DNA from: Gnetum montanum
Taxonomy: Eukaryota; Streptophyta; Gnetopsida; Gnetales; Gnetaceae
NCBI GenBank assembly: GCA_015680685.1
Contig: MNCI01025089.1
Location: 1,150,012-1,214,011 of the forward strand
Length of the DNA: 64,000 nt
Reading direction: 5' to 3'
Below the pieces are notes generated by a model. The model did not search any database. It was given only the letters and a program-made list of their open reading frames with translations, and had not been told where the DNA came from. Shown in pieces: positions 57,230-64,000 of the stretch. Position numbers and translations under genes: made by a program. Each line of letters starts with the position of its first letter. The first letter of the stretch is position 1.

Positions 57230-59897
57230 GTATTCCCATGCATTTATTTTCTCGCATGCTTGTTGCCAGGCTGTGGCCCCTAATGCCACGACTTGTGGGA
57301 AAAAACCAGGCTGCTTTTATGAAGGGCCGTCATCTTCAGGACCAAGTCCTGCTGCTGCAGGAAATTCAGCACTCCCTTTGGGTAGCTAAATTACTGGGCC
57401 TCTACATCAAACTAGACATAACCAAGGCGTACGATTTTGTGAGTTGGGCCACCCTGAGGACTGTGCTGCACACGAAAGGCTTCGACAAGGCCTTCGTGGT
57501 GCTCTGCCTACAGATCCAACGGGGAGGGTGGCACTCGCTGGATATTGATGGGCACCTGTGGGGCTTTCACGAGACTGGACGCAGGCTCCGTCAAGGTGAC
57601 CCTCTCTCCCCGCTCCTTTTCCTGATGATGATGGACCTCTTGCAAACATACTATGCTGAAGAAGGGGTCCAAGGGCTAAATGTGCATGGCATCCCATGTC
57701 TCACCGCCCACTACGCGGACGACACCATGATCTTCACTAGGGCCACCGTGCCATAGGCTAGGGAGTTAATGAGGGCGTTGAATCGCCTGCAACGGGAAGT
57801 GGGATTGGCATCCAACCCAGGGAAATCTGCATGATATTTCACCCACACCTATCCTTCGGTGTACAGCAAGGTCATTCAAATACTTGGGATCCTACCGAGG
57901 GAAGCGGAACACAAATATTTGGGCATCCCCATCCACAACTGGCACAGACTGCAAACCTGGCAGGCTCTCATTTTGAGAATACAAAAATGCACGACACACT
58001 GGACGAATAGCTTCCTATCCTGCAAAGGGAAAATCGTGCTGGCATCTACTATGTTGGGGGCCATGGCGAGGTTTGCTGCCTCGATGGCCTCCCTGCCCAC
58101 TAGAGTAGCCATAAAAATCGATAAGATTATCCGCAACTTCGTATGGTCCAGTGGCGAGGGGGGGGGGGAATATGCATTTGGTGGCATGGGCCAAAATCGC
58201 ACGACCTCGTACCCCGGGGGGAGGGGGGTTGGCATACTCCCTTTCACAGTTGAAGCGGCCTTAGGAAGACAAAGACTTCTCCGGTGACTTTTTACAACAA
58301 ATGAGGACCCCTCCCTCTGGGCGCAAATCCTATGACAGAAATATAGCCCCTGGGCGGCGGCCAACTCCGACTCTCACGTGTGGAGGCAGCTATGTGCACA
58401 TGTAAGATCGCTGGGCCATGAGGATGAGATCTCCCTACATCCCTGGTAGCTCCTCCAAAAACAGTTCGGCGCTAATCCACGTTGGATGCAGCTATGGAAG
58501 GGCATTCTACTGGAGAAAATTAAAATGTTTGGGTGGCTGATCCTGCACCATCCCCTCCCTATTTGGGCCTTACTACAGACACGTGGCCTGGCAATCATGC
58601 CCTCCCCGTTCGAGCCTTACTACAGACATGTGGCATGGCAATCAGTAATCATTGCCCGCTGTGCAATCAACACACAGAAACGCTACAGCACTTCGTGCAT
58701 GAGTGCCACGTGACTAGGCAATTATGGCAGATGGCAGGCCTTCATTCCCTAGAATTCTTTGGTAATTCGCCGACGCTAGCGGGGCTTTGGATCCTGTGGC
58801 AGGCTAGGAACGACTACATCTTTAAAGAGGTGGCCCTCCTACGGCAGTGCTGTCTGGCAAGGTCCAAAAACTCTGACATGAAATCACCGTAGCAATGGAG
58901 CCGCATGTCCACCTCGAGCCACCTGTTACTGCCCTCCAACGTCGCCCAGACCTTTGGCGCTGGGTTTCGCGCATGAGGTGGACACAAATTCTGCACAAAA
59001 TGGTGGCTGACTCAGAGATGGACACCCACTCCTTCTACACAAATTGGGACGAGGAGGCTACTGTGTTCAGGGGGCGCCAAATCCTAATCACAGTTGAGTC
59101 AGTCGCTGCTGTGATCAGAGCTCCCATCAGCGGCGCTCACATCCCCCCGGTCACTAGTTCACATGCGATGGCGGTTGACTTCTTCTGGGGCCCCATCCCC
59201 AAGACGGGTAGCGGACATATCAGGGGACATCGGTGTTTCATCCACTCAGGCTCGCACCATAAACTGAACGGGGTGCACTTTTGATTCCTCCAGTGCATGT
59301 GCGATGAAACCCCCATCAACCTCCCGTTGTTCCTTTGGGAGTCCCTACGGCGACAATGTCTCGACAAACATCCAGGGGTGATTCGGGCCCTGTGGTTGGC
59401 CAGTACTCCCACCTTGTTGCTGCAACCAACGAATCATCCGGAGCCGCAGCAGTAGCACAAGTGTAAAAGGCAGGCGTTCGATGAGGGGACGACAGGAAAT
59501 AGTGCCGTGATCCCCCACGGGACCAACCACGATAGACTCTGGAGGAGGAGACGCCAGTGATAAAAGAAGATACCACTCGCAACACAGGGGGGCAACAACT
59601 GACATCCCCTACATAGTCGCCAATCCAGACGCTGCTTTGGATTGAAGGTGTCCTCAAGGACCATATGACGAGCATTGCCCAGATAATTGAGGAAAATCGA
59701 CACCGTCTAATGGCCGGGCCATGACAGCCATGTCCTAGCACACACCTAGTCAAAGAGAACCAACATTCTAGACACAATTCTCCCAAAAGGTAGTCGGGGA
59801 GAAGGGGGTGGCGCCTCAGGGGGGGAGTCTTTCGGGAATGTACGCTAATTAACGACCGGGGCGGGGAAGGCTGTCTACCTGTGGGGATGCCTACGGC

Positions 59898-59928
<31 letters not shown>

Positions 59929-60058
59929 GGGGGCCTCAGGGATTTTTGGATGATTATTCTTGTCTGGTGTGGGGCTAGCGGCCCTGGCCTGCATTGTACT
60001 GCTGTATAGCTCCTTTTTCTTTTGGAATATAATTTCACTTGATCTTTTCCCAAAAAAA
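57230..60058 (+). mobile_element. 5'-truncated GC-rich LINE, copy D
   Basis: It begins within RT (similarity to copy C from about 57236). The open RT part to 57756 has AAFMKGRHLQDQVLLLQEIQ, IKLDITKAYDFVSWATL, RLRQGDPLSPLLFLMMMDLL and HYADDTMIFTRATVP, so motifs A, B and C including YADD are all present before a TAG. Thumb and zinc-binding regions follow (CNQHTETLQHFVHECHV), then the extra C-terminal domain at 58915-59284 with a deletion of about 16 codons, and SIAQIIEENRHR at about 59680. The 3' UTR ends with 8 As at 60051-60058. A 28-G run lies at 59898-59925. A target duplication was not found. Confidence 0.88.
59898..59925. repeat. 28-nt G homopolymer in the 3' UTR of LINE D
   Basis: 28 consecutive Gs where copy C has a mixed sequence. 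This could be polymerase or replication slippage, or a base-calling artefact. Confidence 0.9.
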
Positions 60059-60379
60059 AGATAGTGTATCACTTGCTTAACTTTAGTATTGCTCTGGAAT
60101 TGAAATTTTTTCTTTGACTTGCTATATGTGATTTCAATAATCACTTTTTAATATAATCTTTATTGCAAGGGACGTCAATTTTATGGAAACACAATTATAA
60201 AACTATAGTTTTACAAAAGTCAAGCTGGACTACATATCAAAATAAGTTTTTATATTTTTGTCCTTTTCTAATGTACCATAGTTTCTTTGTCTTGTTAGTA
60301 GCGTCCTTCTAACTGACGAGATTTCAAACATGTATTCCGTTAAGGACATACCAATACCGAGATGTTTGTGCGACGGTTT

Positions 60380-61600
60380 CTGGTCCTTAACTTCGGAAAG
60401 GTAGCATGTAAGGATCGATGTTGCTGATGAATTGCTTGCACTGCACGGGCATGAAAGCAGATACGAGAAGAAGCCTCGCCCTTGCATTGTGAGAGTGCCC
60501 GAGTCACTGAAAAAGCCAAAGAGAGACATATTATGTTCCTGAGCTGCTGGGGCTGGGTCCATATCACCCCTGCTACTCCAACTCTGACAAACTCAAGTTC
60601 CTTGACAATGCTGTAAGACGATCCTTGGCACGTCAGCGTTTGGAAGCCACGCCTGAATCTATCAAAAATTTACTCCAACTCTGGGATCTTGTAAGCTCTT
60701 TGAATCGAAAATTAAAGAATACTACTCTCACGAATTTGATTTTGTTGCAAATGTCTTCATTTTGTGCACTGTTTTCCTCCTCAAGTTATGTTTTGCTTAC
60801 GTTGAAGGCCAGATTACCGATTGCTTCCATTCTCCATTAGATCACAGCATGTTGGATACGTCCCACCGTTTGGAAGCATGGAGAGACTTATTTAAGCTCG
60901 AAAATCAGATTTCGGTGTTTCTGCTACGCGAGTTGAGCACCTGGAAAGGCCTATTTCATGTGGCACCATAGGTGTTCCCGGTTACCTTCCCACTTTCTTC
61001 GTACGGAATAAAATAGATTACGACTCGTCTCCTCAGCCAAGACATTAATAGAGTTTGTGTATGGCGACACAGTGACATCTATGTGGCAAGTCTACTGACT
61101 GATTGATTCCCTGTTATTTTATAGAGTTTTTCTCCACATACAACTTACTTACTAATACATTTTAAATTGATTTAATTTTGTTTCATAGTCAAGTTGCGTG
61201 CAGTGAATCCCGTAAAGATTATGCTCCGGGGAAGAAGAAGAGCAGCATCTGGAGCAGCTGCATTTGGAAATTCTGTTTTCCAAAACGCAGAAGTACCGGG
61301 CAATTCCAGCAGCAACAGAGCTAGAGAGGTAGGAATCAGTTTCCATGAATCAGATGAGCAAAACTGACACTGCTTCAAAAAAGGGCGCCTTAGGTTGAGG
61401 GGTCATCCATCTCTATCTTCCAAAGTTGAAGTTAGGGGACAACTGGGAAGTGATGTTGTGAAACCTAATGGCATTTGAGGAATTTTGAGTACCACGCCCC
61501 CAACGCTTCATTAAAAGATACATCGCCTTCATGAAAAATATTATCCACACTCAGAGGGACGCAGTTTTTTTGATCAGGCATCCCCTTGCCCATCCTAGCA
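60380..61600 (+). pseudogene. DUF247 (UPF0481) gene, copy 6
   Basis: Exon 1 begins near 60395: IDVADELLALHGHESRYEKK, then the RVPE motif (CIVRVPESLKK), a stop, then the GPYH motif (ELLGLGPYHPCYSNSDKLKF), AVRRSLARQRLEATPESIKN, and after frameshifts DLFKLENQISVFLLRELS to a TAG at 60970. The donor reads ATGTG/GCAAGT, so GT has become GC compared with copies 1 and 2. Exon 2 begins after TTTGTTTCATAG at about 61188 and reads KKKSSIWSSCIWKFCFPK, then DNA-level similarity to copy 1 with many stops as far as about 61590. The hydrophobic C-terminus is not seen. It is clearly dead, but it preserves both RVPE and GPYH. Confidence 0.78.
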
Positions 61601-62129
61601 TGGGCATATTTAATATGTTTAAATACGGTGAAAATTAAAAGGTTATTAGTCTGGTATGTTTATGAACACATTCTACCGGCCGAGTATACAAAGACATTGA
61701 AAAGTCAAGGCATTGTATTTTAGGATAGGTTAGTGAGGGCTGAAAATTTCAATCTGCATGTGCTGGGTAATGTTATATTGTCATTGAGACCGCTAATTTG
61801 TAGATCCTCGATTTCGGCTGGTCATATTTTAACGCGAAAGTCGGTGTTGTCACTCATTTAAAATTCCCACCGTCATTTCTCGGAACCTTCAACCAAGCTT
61901 TGCATGGGACTGAAAATGTTGCCTCAGAATTCCACCATTATTCCAATCACACGGCTTGTTATATTAAACCTTCTTCTTTTGGAAACATGTCCTACATTTA
62001 AAATTTACATTTCTAGCATGGTTACATCTTATCTGTCTCTGTTTTCATCATCACAATCTTCGGCTCTTGCTGCTGGTGGGTCTGTTGCAGTTACGCAAAC
62101 CCAGCAACAAAAATAATTACACAGAGGGC
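61601..62129. other. Flank with no gene I can support
   Basis: The ORF at 61904-62116 has no motif. Ordinary AT-rich DNA. Confidence 0.35.
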
Positions 62130-63000
62130 ACTCAGTTAGCCCAAAAACATAGACGCTCTGCTGTTTAAGCGGCTGGCTGAAGGCATCATTACAACCTGCA
62201 GAACGTGGCGGGCGTTACGCAGAGACATGGTGGTGGTCGACGCCAGACGTGGGGTGGTGTGAAAGCAAGAGTTAGCAGGCGTTACGGGAGGGGCCGTAAC
62301 TTAGTCTGAGCGACAGGGGCTATAAAGACGGAGCGACAGCAGCAAGCGAGGGGGATCCCAGAGGAAACTCTACGCACCCGAGGGGAATCAGCGGGCACCG
62401 GATTGGGCAGAGCCTCCTCTCTCTCCCAGTCCCAGTCCGCATGGCAGGGAACGGCAGGCAATCCTTCACAAGGCAGTCTCCTCTCGTCGATGGCTTCCCT
62501 ATTTTATTTTTCGTTTCTCTTTGGCAGATAATGCTGGCAGCCTCTTTCCTCCCTTCTGGTCCATGTGACAAGCAAGCGACCTTCTTGAGTGGTGCATGAC
62601 CAGTAGGTGAGCTCCCAAGGTAGCAGTAGGCATACACTTCAAGTGGACATTCCTCTCTCTCCATGGCAGCAGCAATTGTAGCAGCAGCGGCCTACAGCAG
62701 GCTTGATCTCTCTCTCCCTCTTCGGCGACAATCACGATGTTCCCCCCTGACAATGAACGCCACGGTCAGCAACGAATTGACAATAGTGGAGACCAGGAAA
62801 ATTTATTTATTTATTTTGTTAACTATTATATTCTTGAATTTCAAGACACTCACTCAATTTAATTTCGGATTTCTTTAGTTTGATTTACTATTTTAAAGAC
62901 GTCACATAGCTCTCTCTTGCAGAGTTTCCATACCCATATGGGAAGCACCCTAGGTGATGGTCTCTAATCTCTTTATATGAGTTATTCTTAGGTGTTAGTG
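62130..63000 (+). mobile_element. Probable LTR of the Gypsy element at the right edge
   Basis: A GC-rich, promoter-like block with GGGGCTATAAAGACGG (TATA box) near 62328, then a leader-like stretch, upstream of the gag at 63573 in the same orientation. This is the layout of an LTR. There is no second copy in the window, so the limits are guesses. Confidence 0.4.
62330..62337 (+). promoter_or_regulatory. TATA-box-like CTATAAAG
   Basis: CTATAAAG lies in a GC-rich block about 1.2 kb before a retroelement gag; the position fits an LTR core promoter. Confidence 0.4.
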
Positions 63001-63549
63001 CATCTAAAATTTATGCATCAACACCTTTTTTCTTGACCTGTTTTGGAACTTGTTTAATTTGTCTGTCTGATTTTCTTTTGCTTTATTTTTAGAAAAATTT
63101 TGTGGCTCATCAACCATTTCGAATCTTTTTTTAAAATCCTCATTTCCCAATCCTATTTTTGGATTTGTATTTTGTCAATTCTTACCAAAGTTCTAGCCTT
63201 GTTAGGTGGCTTTATTACTCATTTAATTTTAATTTTATTTTTCTGAGATTTTCCATTTTACTGTTTCCTTTTTTAAAAAATTTTTAAATATTACAATTTT
63301 ATGCATTTAATTTTCTTTTGAATTTTTTTTAAAAAAACATATTTTAGTATTTTTTGTAAAAAAAATTATTATTGCAATATTTTTTTCCTTTTACTTAATT
63401 GTATAGCTTTATTTTAACATCTATATTTTGTAGTTTTTCGTTTTATGAGCAAACTCTCCTCTGCCCTAGCTGACCAACTACACATCACTTTACATTAAGG
63501 AAACAACGAGTTTCATGTTTTCCAAGTTTAATTTCTAGAATAACTTAGA

Positions 63550-64000
63550 CTAGGATAGTAGCCAATGAACCCTTGGCTTCCTTAGTGAGCAACCCCTTTA
63601 ACTTCACTAACTATCATGACATCTCAAAATTCCTCTACAACATAAACTTGTTTTTCGATCTCGCAACCCTTACTATTGATGCCCGCCAACATATACAATG
63701 TTTCGAAGCCTTACTAAGCATTCATAACATTGTACAAAATAATGTAGCGTGTAGGGTGTTTGTAACAACTTTTAGGAGCAAAGCCACGCAATGGTTTTTG
63801 ATGCTCCCTAATGCCTCCATTAACTCATGGTAAGAATTCAAGAATAAGTTCCTAATTTAGTTTGACAAGTTCATTAGCCCTACCATAGTATTTAGCAACT
63901 TCACAAGCTTAAGAAAGCTACCTAGGGAAAATGTTTGGGATTACAACTTAAGATTTTTTCATCAGCTTGCTTATGTGCCAAGTGAGATGCACCTACAACC
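63550..64000 (+). mobile_element. Gypsy-type gag, running off the window
   Basis: The plus strand reads NPFNFTNYHDISKFLYNINL, ACRVFVTTFRSKATQWFLML and PNASINSW; a TAA follows at 63832, then EFKNKFL, FDKFISP and LRKLPRENVWDYNLRFF continue in the same frame. The A-x-x-W and L-P-x-x-S-I-x-S-W patterns are those of the retrotransposon gag capsid domain. It is homologous to the minus-strand remnant at 44602. Confidence 0.65.

Noticed and set aside
59316-60053. 245-residue minus-strand ORF, proline-rich
   Set aside because: It is antisense to the 3' part of LINE D; the proline run is the complement of the G28 homopolymer. No independent motif.
1-64000. tRNA, rRNA, CRISPR or bacterial-type operon
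   Set aside because: No cloverleaf-like or rRNA core sequence and no regularly spaced identical repeats were seen by eye.

Overview
This is a plant nuclear DNA window. It looks like a large, repeat-rich genome with slow repeat turnover; a gymnosperm would fit, but that is an inference from the degree of repeat decay and not a proven taxon. Nothing bacterial was seen (no operons, no ribosome-binding-site-led ORFs). Almost all of the sequence is AT-rich, decayed transposable-element DNA. GC-rich islands mark copies of one particular LINE family.

The gene-like content that is not obviously mobile is a cluster of six DUF247 (UPF0481) loci: 1-1248 (+), 28244-29526 (-), 41163-42166 (+), 51405-54110 (+), 56035-56731 (-) and 60380-61600 (+). 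They share a two-exon layout with a conserved donor (ATGCG/GTAAGT). All six carry stops, frameshifts, truncation or insertions as written. The 56035-56731 copy is the least damaged, with one frameshift.

Mobile elements, left to right: an AT-rich LINE on the minus strand (about 2000-4240); a short Copia-like element with protease but no visible reverse transcriptase (about 4245-7330); poorly recognisable AT-rich DNA (7330-14700); a 5'-truncated GC-rich LINE with an 11-bp target duplication (14713-15651); a decayed minus-strand Ty3/Gypsy pol (about 16500-19800); transposon-like ORF remnants (21400-24200); a minus-strand locus combining a plant transposon-type domain, a coiled coil and a Ulp1-like protease (25090-27115); a minus-strand Copia (30460-34050) crossed by an assembly gap and an apparently inverted contig; a complete Copia with LTRs and a CACAT target duplication (35691-41162) that carries a 680-bp LINE in its gag; a minus-strand Gypsy gag remnant (43100-44600); a near full-length 5.6-kb LINE with a perfect 17-bp target duplication (45189-50803); another 5'-truncated copy (57230-60058); and an LTR plus Gypsy gag running off the right edge (about 62130-64000).

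The most unusual system is the GC-rich LINE family (four copies, all on the plus strand). After the usual ORF2 zinc-binding region, two copies carry a further roughly 150-200-residue segment resembling the plant-mobile-domain type of transposon protein, while a third copy lacks it. All four end in the same short C-terminal signature (G/S-I-A-Q-I/L-I-x-E/G-x-R-R/H). Several single Ns coincide with unmerged duplicated or inverted contig ends, so structure near Ns should be treated as provisional.
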